A stretch of 64,000 nucleotides of DNA from Glycomyces buryatensis (GTDB lineage: Bacteria > Actinomycetota > Actinomycetes > Mycobacteriales > Micromonosporaceae), in assembly GCF_004912275.1 (NCBI RefSeq), contig NZ_STGY01000071.1:1-64000 (forward strand), written 5' to 3'. The first letter of the stretch is position 1. Each line of letters begins with the position of its first letter. Positions 34,765 to 43,415 of the stretch are shown here, piece by piece. A model generated the notes under the pieces. The model was given only the letters and a program-made list of their open reading frames with translations, was not told the DNA's origin and ran no database searches. Position numbers and translations under genes: made by a program.

Positions 34765-36642
34765 CTAAGCGGTCGGCAGCCAGACTCGCATCGTGGCGGG
34801 GCCTCGCGTGGCCCGCAGATGGAACGGGATGAGTGCGACCTCGGCGGCCTCGCGTCCCTCCTCGGGGTCCGGGTTCGAACCGTACGGCCAGGCGTCGACG
34901 TGCTTGTGGACGTGACCCGACACGGTCACCGTGCCGTCCTGGACGACCGGGGCCTTGCCGGGGTCGACACTCAGGTCGACCACGTCGGCGCCGCCGGGCT
35001 GGTCGACCGATTCGGCGCACAGCACCAGCGGCCCCTGCTCGACCGCGACGCAGCCGCGCACCGAGTCGATGCGCGGATCGGCCCGGGTCCACCTGGGCCC
35101 CACCGGGAGTTCCAGCGTGACGGTGTCGCCCGCGGCGAAGTCGCTCGTGATCTCGGCGCGACCGGGCGCGACGGTGCGCCGCACCCCGTCCGGCCCGGTG
35201 AGCTGCGCGCCGTCGGCCCAGTCGGGGACGCGCAGGCTCAGCGTCCACGGCCCCGCCTCATTGCGGTCGATGCGGATCGTGATCGTGCCGGACTCGGGAT
35301 AGTCGGTCTCCACCCTGACCGCGACGGGGCCGTCGGCCAGGTCGGTGGCGATGTCGGCAGGCATGTACTGGTGGAGCTGGAGCCCGCCGTCGTCCACTGT
35401 GGCGATGTAGGCCGCGAGCGAGGCGAAGGTGCGGGCCAGGTTCGTCGGGCAGCACGAGACGTCGTACCAGGGGGCTCGATGGCCCCCGGCGCCGCTGTGC
35501 CCGACGGCCTTCCCGGACGGCGGCACCTCGTCGAAGGTGCGCTGCTGCAACGGGTTGGCGTAGAAGAATGACTTCCCGTCGGGGGCGACCGCCCCGGCCA
35601 GGACGTTCCAGGTGATGCGCTCGATGATGTCGCCGTAGGAGAGCTCGCCGGTGGCCAGCAGGAGCCGCCACGCGGTCATGACGCCGCCGATGCCGGCGCA
35701 CGACTCGGCGTAGGCGCGGTCGGGCGAGAGCGCGAAGTCATCGCCGTAGGCCTCGTCCTGGTAGCGCGATCCCATGCCGCCGGTGATGTGGGTGCGCCGC
35801 GCCAGGGTCCGGTCCCACTGGCGCCGAACGGCTTCCAGCAATTCCTTGTCGCCGGTGTCGGCGGCGACGTCGAGCGCGCCCGACGACAGGTACAGCGCCC
35901 GGACGGCGTGTCCGCGCAGGACCTCGGCGTCATGGACGTGCGCGTCGTCCTGGTAGTACTCCAGGCCGTCCCCGCCGAGCGTGCGCTTGCCGTGGCGGTC
36001 GATGAACAGCTTCGCCTGGTCCAGATAGCGCTGCTCGCCGGTGGCGCGGGCGAACTCGGCCAGACCCACCTCGATCTCCGCGTGCCCGCAGATCCGCTCG
36101 ATCCCCCCGGGACCGAACGTGTCGCAGACGTGATCGGCGACCTGGCGCGCCAAGCGGACGAAATCGTCCTCACCGTGGGTCCGCAGCCGCGCGACCGCCG
36201 CCTGGAGCAGGTGCCCGTAGCAGTACAGCTCGTGGCCCCATTCCAGGTCGGTGTAGCGCGGGCGCTGCCCCGGGTGGCCGAACATGGTGCTCAGGTAGCC
36301 GTCGCTCTCCAGCGCTGCCGAGATCTGTTCGGTCAGCCGGATGAACCGCGCCTCCAGTTCGGGCGAGCCGGAGCGGCCGATCTCCCACGCCATGGCCTCG
36401 GCGAGCTTGTAGATCTCCGAGTCGGAGAACTCGCGGCCGGCCCGCTCGAACTCCGCACCGGTCCCGGCCTTCTCGAAGTTGTCGATCCAGCCGAGCTTCT
36501 CGAGCCAGTGGAGACAGTGCCAGATGGTGGCCTCGGCGTTCGTCTCCTGCCTGCGGCCCCAATACCCTCCGGTGATCTGGACTTCGTCCAGCCCCAGCGG
36601 GCGAAGTGCGCTCCGGGAGGGCAGCACGGGTGTCTTCTTCAT
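34765..36642 (-). CDS. GH127 beta-L-arabinofuranosidase
   Basis: 625 aa, no signal peptide, so intracellular. ATG at 36642 overlaps the stop of the permease gene (ATGA). (Alpha/alpha)6 barrel (about 15-430) plus C-terminal beta domains. The residues of the zinc-thiolate catalytic site of Bifidobacterium HypBA1 are all recognisable: acid/base Glu297 in YQDEAYGDDF, zinc ligands Glu313 and Cys315 in YAESCAG, and Cys397/Cys398 in DVSCCPTNLART, one of them the nucleophile. Other family motifs: GGYWGRRQETN at the start and HITGGMGS. It would release beta-linked L-arabinofuranose from imported arabino-oligosaccharides, as found on hydroxyproline-rich glycoproteins. Last gene of the seven-gene operon. 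Confidence 0.93.
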   Translation of the reverse strand: MKKTPVLPSRSALRPLGLDEVQITGGYWGRRQETNAEATIWHCLHWLEKLGWIDNFEKAGTGAEFERAGREFSDSEIYKLAEAMAWEIGRSGSPELEARFIRLTEQISAALESDGYLSTMFGHPGQRPRYTDLEWGHELYCYGHLLQAAVARLRTHGEDDFVRLARQVADHVCDTFGPGGIERICGHAEIEVGLAEFARATGEQRYLDQAKLFIDRHGKRTLGGDGLEYYQDDAHVHDAEVLRGHAVRALYLSSGALDVAADTGDKELLEAVRRQWDRTLARRTHITGGMGSRYQDEAYGDDFALSPDRAYAESCAGIGGVMTAWRLLLATGELSYGDIIERITWNVLAGAVAPDGKSFFYANPLQQRTFDEVPPSGKAVGHSGAGGHRAPWYDVSCCPTNLARTFASLAAYIATVDDGGLQLHQYMPADIATDLADGPVAVRVETDYPESGTITIRIDRNEAGPWTLSLRVPDWADGAQLTGPDGVRRTVAPGRAEITSDFAAGDTVTLELPVGPRWTRADPRIDSVRGCVAVEQGPLVLCAESVDQPGGADVVDLSVDPGKAPVVQDGTVTVSGHVHKHVDAWPYGSNPDPEEGREAAEVALIPFHLRATRGPATMRVWLPTA

Positions 36643-37457
36643 CCTTTGATTGCTCCTGACATGAATCCTCGAACATAGTGACGTTGCAGCGCAATGAATA
36701 GCAGCAGGCACGGCAGTGCCATGACAACGACGCCGGCCTGCGTCGCACCGAAGTCGACCGACCCCTGCGCCTGTTGACGAAGGTTGGCGATGGCCACCGG
36801 CAGCACGGCCTTGTCGGCCTCGCTGACGAGAATGAGAGGGGCGATGAAGTCGTTCCAGGCGGCCAGGAACGAGAAGAGGCCGACCGTGATCAGGCCCGGC
36901 CATACCGCGAACAGCATGATCCGGGTGAGGACCCCGAAGGAGCCGCAGCCGTCGACCATCGCCGACTCCTCGATCTCCTTCGGCACCGACTCGAACGAGA
37001 TCCGCATCATGAAGATCGCGAACGGCAGCTGGTAGAGGGTGAGCACGAGCGAGAGCCCGAACAGCGTATTGCGCAGGCCCAGGTCGCCGAGCATCGAATA
37101 CAACGGGATCAGCAGGGTGCTGTAGGGCACCATGAGGATCGCGATGGTGACCAGGAACAGCGCGTCCCGCCCCCAGAACTTGAACCGGGCGAACGCGTAG
37201 CCGCCGACGATCGCCAGCGCGAGGGTGAAGGCCACGGTCAGGACCGAGACGTAGGCGCTGTTCCACAGGTACTGGGTCAGGCCGGAGTCGTAGTCGAGCA
37301 GGCCGGCGTAGTTGCCGAGGCCGAAGCCTTCCTGCTGCCTGGTGGCCCCGGCGGGGGCGACCGAGGCGTACCCGGTCCATATGAGGGGGAACAGGAACAG
37401 GATGGCCAGGCCGCCGGCCAGGACGTAGTAGGAGGTTCCCCAGACTTTGGCTCGCAT
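36639..37457 (-). CDS. Carbohydrate ABC transporter permease (MalG type)
   Basis: 272 aa with six membrane segments, the first at about 10-28 (YYVLAGGLAILFLFPLIWTG). The cytoplasmic EAA loop, which docks on the ATPase, is EIEESAMVDGCGSFGVLTRI (about 178-197). ATG at 37457 overlaps the stop of the upstream permease by one base, and the stop overlaps the GH127 start: tight coupling. Together with 37457-38329 and the binding protein it forms a CUT1-type importer for oligosaccharides. No ATPase gene is in the operon; actinobacterial CUT1 systems often share one MsiK-type ATPase. Confidence 0.93.
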   Translation of the reverse strand: MRAKVWGTSYYVLAGGLAILFLFPLIWTGYASVAPAGATRQQEGFGLGNYAGLLDYDSGLTQYLWNSAYVSVLTVAFTLALAIVGGYAFARFKFWGRDALFLVTIAILMVPYSTLLIPLYSMLGDLGLRNTLFGLSLVLTLYQLPFAIFMMRISFESVPKEIEESAMVDGCGSFGVLTRIMLFAVWPGLITVGLFSFLAAWNDFIAPLILVSEADKAVLPVAIANLRQQAQGSVDFGATQAGVVVMALPCLLLFIALQRHYVRGFMSGAIKG

Positions 37458-38329
37458 CAGGCATCCCTCCGCAGGGCCCGGAACTGGGCGATATTGAACA
37501 CCAGGAGCGCGACGAGGACGACCACGGAGATCGCGGCGGCCGCGCCGAGGTCGAAGCGCTGGAACGCCTCTCGGTAGATGAGCTGGACGACGGTGACGGT
37601 CGAGTTGTCCGGGCCGCCCTTGGTGAGGATGAAGAACTGGTCGAAGGCCAGCAGCGACCCGGTGACCGAGAGGATGAGCACGAGGCCGAGCGCGGGGCGC
37701 AGCAGCGGGAGCGTGACGTGGAGGAAGGACTGCCAGCGGCTCGCGCCGTCGAGCCGGGCGGCCTCGTAGACGTCCGGCGGGATGGCCTGGAGGCCGACCA
37801 GCAGGATGATCATGAAGAACCCGGCGAACTTCCACACCACGAGGACCACGGTGGAGAACAGGGCCATGCCCGAGGTGCCGAGCCACGAGACCGGTTCGTC
37901 GGTGAGCCCGATCCATTGCAGGAGCGGGTCGAGCGGACCGATCGAAGGGCTGTAGAAGCCGAAGAACAGCAGCGAGGCCGACGCGAACCCGAGGGTGGTG
38001 GGCAGGAAGTAGGCGGTGCGGAAGAAGCCGGTGCCCCTGCGGCCGCCGTCGGCCACGATGAGCGCCAGCAGGAGCGAGAGCCCGAGGAGGATGACCACGA
38101 CAATGCCGGTGTACTTCAATGTGAAGCCGACGGCGGGCCAGAACAGCGGGTTGTCCCCGATGCTCTCGTAGTTCGCGGGGAAGTTCACGCCCATATCGCC
38201 CGACAGCAGCGGCCAGTCGGACGCCGACATGCGTCCGACCAGCAGCAGCGGGGCGACGAAGAAGACGGCGACGAACAGCGCGACGGGTGCCGCATAGGCC
38301 GCGCCGACCAGTTTTCTCGAATGTCGCAT
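37457..38329 (-). CDS. Carbohydrate ABC transporter permease (MalF type)
   Basis: 290 aa with six membrane segments, the first at about 11-32 (AYAAPVALFVAVFFVAPLLLVG). EAA motif at about 193-212: DVYEAARLDGASRWQSFLHVTLPLL, cut here as DVYEAARLDGASRW then QSFLHVTLP. Late motif FDQFFILTKGGPDNSTVTVV is typical of the sugar-permease family (MalF-type). It pairs with the following permease. 28 bp behind the binding-protein gene. Confidence 0.93.
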   Translation of the reverse strand: MRHSRKLVGAAYAAPVALFVAVFFVAPLLLVGRMSASDWPLLSGDMGVNFPANYESIGDNPLFWPAVGFTLKYTGIVVVILLGLSLLLALIVADGGRRGTGFFRTAYFLPTTLGFASASLLFFGFYSPSIGPLDPLLQWIGLTDEPVSWLGTSGMALFSTVVLVVWKFAGFFMIILLVGLQAIPPDVYEAARLDGASRWQSFLHVTLPLLRPALGLVLILSVTGSLLAFDQFFILTKGGPDNSTVTVVQLIYREAFQRFDLGAAAAISVVVLVALLVFNIAQFRALRRDA

Positions 38330-38357
38330 TAGTGGAGGAGTCCCAACCTGTTCGGCG

Positions 38358-39659
38358 CTAACTGTTCAGGGAGGCGGTGACGGCGTCGTTGAGTTCGGCC
38401 AGGTCGGCGCCCGCGTCGCCGTAGACGGCCTCGCGGATCAGCGGCAGGAACGGCCCCTGGGGGTCGTTGAAGGTCTGCCCGAAGCCCAGCGAGTACGGGG
38501 TGCGGCCGACCGCGACGAGGTCGTTCATCAAGACCGCGTCCGGGTTCTCGGCGTAGTACTCGTTGTCGGCCAGGTCGGTGCGGGCCATGACGTCGCCGTT
38601 CGCGGCCAGGAGTTCGACCTGCTGTTCCTCCTCGAGACTCCAGCGCAGGAAGTCCCAGGCCTGGTTGGGGTACTCGGAGTTCTGGGCGATGCCGATGGAG
38701 TCGCCGCCGACGAACGTGGACTCGCCGCCGGTGAGCCCGGGGATGGGTGCGACGCCCATATTGAGGTCCTCGGGCATGAGTCCGAGCATCGTCGAGGGCA
38801 TCGGCATGACCCCGATATTGCCCTCGGGGAACAGCGATACCCAGGTGGCTCCCGTCTCCTCCTGGTGTCCGGGGGCGACGGCGCCGTCCTCGACCAGGCC
38901 GCGGTAGGTCGAATACAGTTCCTGCGCTTCGGGAGTCGCGAGGTTCGCCGCGGTGCCGTCCTCGTTCAGAGGTTCCTGGCCCTCCGCCCACAAGGTGGGC
39001 CACCAGGTGAAGACGAAGCAGCCGCCGCAGTTGCCGCCGAAGAACGTGCCGTGCGTGTCGTCGCCGAGCTCGGAGATGGCGCTAGCGTGCTCGGCGAACT
39101 CCGCGAGCGTCGTCGGGGGCGCCTCGGGGTCGAGACCGGCCTGCTCGTAAAGGTCCTTGTTGTAGAACAGGACCGACAGGTCGAGGGTGTGCGGGACGAG
39201 GTACTGCCGGTCGTCCACGGTGCCGACGTCGATGTGGGAGGGGGCCAGCGCGTCCTTGAAGTCGAGCGCGCCGATCCGGTCGGTGAGGTCGAGGTAGGAG
39301 CCGGCGGTGGTGAAGCGCGGCGCGAAGACCACGTCGATGGCGAACAGGTCGGGCAGCTCCTGGTTCCCGGCGGCCGTGCCGACGCGGGTCTGGTAGTCGT
39401 CGGTGGGGACGACGGTGAGCTCGACCTGGTTCTCGTGGGCGGCGTTGTACTCGTCCACCAGTGCCTGGGACTGGGCCTCGGTGGCGGCGCGGGTCCACAT
39501 GGTGAGGGTGGTGCCGTCGTCGACGCCTTCGAGGACGACCTCCTGGTCGGACCCGCCGCCTCCGCCGCTGCACGCGCTGGCGGTGAGGACGGCGGCCGCC
39601 GCGGCGAGGGCCACGGCGGCGGTGCGCCCCGGCCGGCTGTGGCGCTTGTCGGTTCTCAT
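38358..39659 (-). CDS. Sugar-binding lipoprotein of the ABC importer
   Basis: 433 aa family 1 extracellular solute-binding protein. ATG at 39659 (AGGAA about 4 nt upstream) gives a lipoprotein signal peptide: MRTDKRHSRPGRTAAVAL, hydrophobic core, lipobox LTASAC (Cys30), then a Gly-rich linker. Two-lobed fold recognised from LTMWTRAATEAQSQALVDEYN near the start, SVLFYNKDLYEQAGLDPEAPPTTLAEF and GGDSIGIAQNSEYPNQAWDFLRW. Aromatic residues of the cleft would stack on sugar rings. It feeds the two permeases encoded next; the neighbouring enzymes predict arabino-oligosaccharides as ligand. Confidence 0.93.
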   Translation of the reverse strand: MRTDKRHSRPGRTAAVALAAAAAVLTASACSGGGGGSDQEVVLEGVDDGTTLTMWTRAATEAQSQALVDEYNAAHENQVELTVVPTDDYQTRVGTAAGNQELPDLFAIDVVFAPRFTTAGSYLDLTDRIGALDFKDALAPSHIDVGTVDDRQYLVPHTLDLSVLFYNKDLYEQAGLDPEAPPTTLAEFAEHASAISELGDDTHGTFFGGNCGGCFVFTWWPTLWAEGQEPLNEDGTAANLATPEAQELYSTYRGLVEDGAVAPGHQEETGATWVSLFPEGNIGVMPMPSTMLGLMPEDLNMGVAPIPGLTGGESTFVGGDSIGIAQNSEYPNQAWDFLRWSLEEEQQVELLAANGDVMARTDLADNEYYAENPDAVLMNDLVAVGRTPYSLGFGQTFNDPQGPFLPLIREAVYGDAGADLAELNDAVTASLNS

Positions 39660-39703
39660 TTCCTGTAGCTCCTTCGCTAAGGGGATCAAGGGGTTGCGGA
39701 CGG

Positions 39704-42352
39704 CTAACGTCGCCGCCAGTAGAGGTGGTAGGGGGCGTCGTCCGCGAGGTGGAGCGGCGCGAAAGTGTAGCCGTCGGCGGTGAAGTGGAGCGGTTCGTCG
39801 GCCGGTTCGAAGGCCGCTTCCAGGTCGTCGCCGATACTCAGGTCGATCAGGCCGGACTCCAGGTCGTCGCCGACGGCCTCATGCCGGATCGCCAGCAGCG
39901 TCGGTCCGTAGTAGACGGATTGGACGTCGGGGGCGTCGATGGCGGCCTTGGTGCGCAGGCGCAACGGGAGGGTGATGTCGACGGTGTCGCCGTCCCTCCA
40001 GGTGCGGTTCAGGGTCGCGTAGGTGCCGGGGGCGGCGTCGATCTGCTGCGTCTCGCCGTTGACGGCGACGGCGAAGCCATCGCACCAGGCGGGGACGCGG
40101 AGCTTCAGGGCGAAGCGGCTGCGTCTGCGGACGCCGATGGTGAGACGGCTCGCGCCCTCGAAGGGGTAGTCGGTGGACTGCTCGACGGTGACGCCCCGCG
40201 CAGTCCAGTCCAGAGTGGAGTTGGTGTAGAGGTTGACGTACAGGGACTTTCCGTCTGCGGCGACGAAGTAGACCGAGTCCTGGTGCTTGGTGTGGTTCTC
40301 CATGCCGGTGCCGCCGCAGCACGTGCCGATATTGCCGTAGTCGCGCCGGCGGCCGGGACGCACCGGCACGAAGTAGGTGACCTCGGGGCTCTCGGTCGAG
40401 TCGGCGTCGCGCCGTGAGGCCAGGATCTGGTTGACCATGGCCAGCTCGTAGTACTCCATGTACTTCGCGTCGCCGGTGTGGAAGAACAGGTTCCGCGCCA
40501 GCTTGAGGAGGTTGTAGACGCAGCAGGTCTCGGCGTGGTTGGGGTCGTCCGGGTACTGGTAGAGCGATCCGGCGATGACGTCCCGGGCGCGCAGGATCTC
40601 GCCGACGCCGGTGCCGCCGTGGGCGTAGCCGCGGTGGGCCACGACCATGTCCCAGAAGTTCTCGGCGGCGGTGAAGTAGTCCCGGCCCTCGCCGCTCTCG
40701 TACATGCGGAGGTAGCCGGTGAACTGCGGAATGTGCTGGTTGGCGTGCTTGCCGTCGAGCCGGTCCTCGCCTGCCGCGGTGGCGGCGAGGAGCGCGGTGT
40801 TGTCGAAGGCCTTTGCGGCGGTGCGGTATTCGGGTTTGTCGGGGAAGTGCCCGGCGAGGGTCGCCATGCTCTCGTTCATGCCGCCGTACTCCCCCGCGAT
40901 GTAGATGCCCCACATGCGATCGAGGGACTCGCGCGGCAGTTCGGCCAGGCGTGCGGCGACCCAGTCGCCCATGGCCGCAGCGATCTCCAGGGCACGGGTG
41001 CTCCCCGCGAGACGATGGGCGTCGAGGAGGCCGGCCATGATCTTGTGGCAGGTGTAATACGGCGCCCAGATCCCGGCATTGCCGCCGTAGGTCGCGAACT
41101 CTTAGAGGCGGATGAACTGGGTCTCGGGGTAGGCGGCGAGGAAGCCGGGGTGGCGCCCGGAGTCGGTGGGGGCGATGAGGTTCGCGTCGCGGCCGTTGCC
41201 GGAGGCGTCGGCGCACACCAGGCCGGGCTCGTCGTCGAAGCGGTACCAGGCGACGGTGCCGCCCTCGCCCTCCCCGGCGGCCAGCGCGGCGATCTCGGCG
41301 GCGTCGAGCGCGCGGTCGAACACGCCGAACTCGTCCACTGTGGCGTTCAGGTACTGGGTGATGCCCTGCGGGAACTGTCCGCGGCCGATCCAATTGCTCG
41401 TACCGGCGCCGAGATCGGCCGGGGTGAGGCTCACCTCGGCGGTCCCGACGGCGGTGCCGTCGAGGTAGAGGCTCGCGGTGCCGCCTCCGAGGGTGACGGC
41501 CAGGTGGGTCCATTCGCCGATCGGCAGCGGCGCGTCGCCGGTGACGGCCTGCTCGGCCTCGGTGCCGCCGGTGGTGATGGCGAAGCGCGGGAACGGCTGG
41601 TCGTCGTCGGCCCGCACGGTCAGGCACAGGTGCGACTCGGCGCCTGATCCCAGATCGAAGACCTTGACGCCGTTGGCGAGCGGCGCGGTGTCCTGCGAGG
41701 GGTCGGGGAGGCCGTCCGGATCGACGGTGCCGAGGTCGATCCAGGTGACGATGGTGATCTCGGAGAGCCCGTCGATGAGCCCTTCGGGCAGCGCGAGGTG
41801 TTCGGCGTGGCCGAGGGGCGAGCCGGTCAGGCGCACTGCGGTGCCGTCGCGGCCATCGACGCGGGGCGTCGGCTGCGCGGCCGCGGTGGCCAGCGCGTCC
41901 TGGCACTCCCCCAGTCCGTCCACGAAGTGTTCGAGTTTGCGCAGGTAGGTCTCGTCCCCGGTGCTCGCCCAGGCCTGGGCGAGCATGGACAGGAAGTGGC
42001 CCGAGTAGTGGCCGCGCAGGTAGCCGGTGGCGTTGTCCCAGCTGCCGGGCGGCGCCGACCCCGCGGGATTGTCGAGGCCGGCGGCGGCCCGGAAGTTGTA
42101 GAGCATCCGGTCGACGCCGGCGAGCTCGCCATTGTCGGCTTCGTAGCCGAGCGCGTAGCCGTACATGCGGTCGCGCTTCTCACTGAAGAGGCTGTCGCCC
42201 AGGGCGACCTGGTCGAGCCTGAAGGGTTCGATCGCCCTATTGGAGGTGAAGAGCGCGGCGGCGGCCGGGGAGGCGAGCGCGCCGATGGCCGGTGAGGCGG
42301 CCGCCAGTGCGCCCAGTCCGAGGGCGGTCCTGCGGGAAAGCGGGTGCGTCAT
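39704..42352 (-). pseudogene. GH146/GH127-type beta-L-arabinofuranosidase with LamG insert, split by an in-frame TAA
   Basis: One continuous frame of 883 codons is interrupted only by TAA at 41102-41104 (codon 417); reading is open on both sides without a shift. The ATG at 42352 overlaps the GH43 stop (ATGA). Tat-type signal MTHPLSRRTALGLG..SPAAA (about 1-32). Residues ~40-150 begin the (alpha/alpha)6 barrel (RLQ-like FRLDQVALGDSLFSEKRDRM; HYSGHFLSMLAQAWAST), ~160-385 is a LamG/concanavalin-like insert (EHLALPEGL..VTWIDL; WYRFDDEPG), then AAYPETQFIRL-stop-EFATYGGNAGIWAPYYTCHKIM resumes the barrel, with the Cys-rich site ETCCVYNLLK and GTCCGGTGMENHTK. The downstream part has no ribosome-binding site. 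Either a recent nonsense mutation (for example GAA to TAA), a sequencing error, or readthrough. Confidence 0.88.
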
Positions 42353-43389
42353 GGCGTGGCTGCTCCTCCGGTGGTCTGGACGACCTCCTGCATGGTGCCG
42401 TCCTCGTTGAAGACGAGTTCGTCCATGGCGACCGAGCGGCGGAAATTGCCGCCGCCCTGGGCATCGGCGGTGTGGTAGACCATCCACCACTGGTCGCCGA
42501 ATTCCATGATCGCCGGGTGGTTGGTGGTCGAGGTGACCTGGCCGAGGACGACGCCCTGGTGGGTCCAGGGGCCGGCGGGGTCGCTCGCGGTGGCGTAGCG
42601 GATGCAGGCGTAGGCGGAGTCGGTGACGCAGTCGGCGCCGGCGTTGGACGCGTAGGCCATGTAGAAGGTGCCGTCGCGCTCGAACATCCAGGGCGCCTCC
42701 CAGAAGTCGGTGAGACCCTCGGGGGTCGTGACGGGACCGGCGAGGGAGGTCATGTCCTCGTTCAGCATCGCCATGCGCGGCTGCCAGTAGGAGCCCCAGT
42801 AGAGGTAGATCTGGCCGTCGGCGCCGGTGTAGACGGTGGGGTCGATATTGAGCGCCGAGGAGTTCGGGGTGGCGTCGGAGATGAGCGGGGCGCCGATGGC
42901 GTCCTCGTAGGGCCCCAGCGGATCGTCGGCGACGGCGACGCCGATGTTCATCCAGCCGTCGTCGGTGCTGCCGTCGACCGAGACGAACCAGTAGTAGCGC
43001 CCGTCCGGCCCCTGCTCCACTTCGGAGGCCCAGGCGTTGGCGCCGGCCCACTCGAAGGTGTCCAGCGAGAGCACGGCGCCCTGGTCCTCCCAGGCGGCGG
43101 GGTCGTTGTCGGGGGCGGTGGAGGTGAAGGCGTGCCACTCGTTCATGACGAACGCGTCCTGGCCGGGCTGGGCCTCGTCGCGGCCGGAGAAGATGTAGGC
43201 GGTGTCGCCGACCACGAGCGTCGCCGGGTCGGCGGTGTAGATGTCGGTGACGATCGGGTTGCCCCCCTCTTGCAGCGGCCCGGCGTCCGGTTCCGAGGCG
43301 TTCGAGGCGGCAGCGGCGACGCCGCTCGCGGCGAGGACCGCGGCAAGGGCCGCGGCTCCCATGGTCTTTGACTTGGCGGTGCGCATCAT
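42349..43389 (-). CDS. Secreted GH43-family glycosidase (arabinanase/arabinofuranosidase type)
   Basis: 346 aa. ATG at 43389 with AAGGAG upstream; Sec signal peptide about 1-30 (KTMGAAALAAVLAASGVAAAASNAS). Five-bladed propeller with the three GH43 acids: base Asp54 (YTADPATLVV), pKa modulator Asp183 (ALNIDPTVYTGADGQIYLYWG) and acid Glu231 (DFWEAPWMFERDGTFYMAY). It would act on alpha-L-arabinose (or beta-xylose) linkages outside the cell. It has no binding module. Overlaps the next gene by 4 bp and follows the 1364-residue enzyme by 26 bp, so it is the second gene of the operon. Confidence 0.92.
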   Translation of the reverse strand: MMRTAKSKTMGAAALAAVLAASGVAAAASNASEPDAGPLQEGGNPIVTDIYTADPATLVVGDTAYIFSGRDEAQPGQDAFVMNEWHAFTSTAPDNDPAAWEDQGAVLSLDTFEWAGANAWASEVEQGPDGRYYWFVSVDGSTDDGWMNIGVAVADDPLGPYEDAIGAPLISDATPNSSALNIDPTVYTGADGQIYLYWGSYWQPRMAMLNEDMTSLAGPVTTPEGLTDFWEAPWMFERDGTFYMAYASNAGADCVTDSAYACIRYATASDPAGPWTHQGVVLGQVTSTTNHPAIMEFGDQWWMVYHTADAQGGGNFRRSVAMDELVFNEDGTMQEVVQTTGGAATP

Positions 43390-43415
43390 GTGAGTCTCCT
43401 TGTGCCGGTTGGAGT

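Noticed and set aside
41102-41104. Frameshift as cause of the split GH146 gene
   Set aside because: Both halves are in the same frame (distance divisible by three), so it is a stop codon and not an indel.
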